From the NCBI GenBank assembly GCA_035719045.1, contig DASTGO010000474.1, positions 1 to 61,594 of the forward strand: a DNA stretch of 61,594 nucleotides, given 5' to 3'. Within the stretch, counting starts at the first letter, position 1. The number at the start of each line of letters is the position of its first letter. Positions 61,559 to 61,594 of the stretch are shown piece after piece. The stretch is from DASTGO01 sp035719045. Its GTDB lineage: Bacteria > Actinomycetota > Actinomycetes > Actinomycetales > Kineosporiaceae. Below the pieces are notes generated by a model. It made no database searches, was not told the origin of the DNA, and saw only the letters and a program-made list of their open reading frames with translations. The position numbers and the translations under genes are program-made.

Positions 61559-61594
61559 CCCCCGACCCCAACGCCCGTCCCCTGGCGTCGGTCC

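Overview
The window is about 61.6 kb of very GC-rich DNA with GTG/TTG starts, many 1-4 bp stop/start overlaps and GGAGG-type ribosome sites. Gene content and order (pgsA-patA-pimA, pdxS-pdxT-yebC-ruvCAB-yajC-secDF-apt-rel, rarA-DUF948-alaS-ruvX-mltG-aroE, aroC-aroK-aroB-efp-nusB) are those of an actinobacterial chromosome. A complete type IV pilus locus with sigma-28/WhiG-like promoters suggests a pilus-bearing, possibly motile or zoospore-forming lineage (Kineosporiaceae, Actinoplanes or Frankineae-like); the genus is inference. I see no insertion sequence, prophage, CRISPR array, tRNA or rRNA.

Layout. (1) 0.1-4.3 kb, minus strand: aroC, aroK, aroB, efp, nusB; AroK lacks the P-loop lysine. 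(2) 4.4-18.4 kb, minus strand: the pilus locus. pilB-pilT-pilC (motors and platform), pilA, a second prepilin, then PilV/PilW/PilX-like minor pilins carrying Ig-like and ricin-type lectin domains, a prepilin peptidase, and pilM-pilN-pilO plus a PilP-like protein. Three units (pilB, pilA, pilM) are preceded by the same promoter type. (3) 18.6-27.2 kb, minus strand: zinc metallopeptidase, aroE, mltG, ruvX, alaS, two small membrane proteins, rarA. (4) 27.2-38.7 kb: accessory region with an MMPL exporter, a chymotrypsin-fold protease with a free-standing copy of its own N-terminal domain and a small beta-rich protein, a BTAD regulator, a TPR protein, an aldo/keto reductase, a zinc-ribbon protein and a TadE/TadG pair. 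It sits where hisS-aspS usually lie. (5) 38.8-42.5 kb: MBL hydrolase, membrane-anchored cyclophilin, DUF349 protein, orphan AbiEi-like protein. (6) 42.6-59.2 kb, minus strand: housekeeping run from pgsA down to rel. (7) 59.4-61.6 kb, plus strand: EF-G-like GTPase.

How it works together. The shikimate genes aroE, aroC, aroK and aroB flank the pilus locus on both sides. In the pilus, PilB and PilT drive extension and retraction on PilC, PilM-N-O-P align the machine, PilD matures the pilins, and the large minor pilins probably form an adhesive tip. The phosphatidylinositol mannoside genes make the cell-envelope lipid anchor, SecDF-YajC assists secretion, RuvABC and RarA serve DNA repair, and Rel and Apt belong to nucleotide metabolism and the stringent response.

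A recurring oddity is short tandem repeats (14-23 bp) at gene borders. In five places (nusB, aroC, the zinc peptidase, rel, the LemA-like gene) the repeat unit contains, or resembles, the end of the gene and its stop codon.
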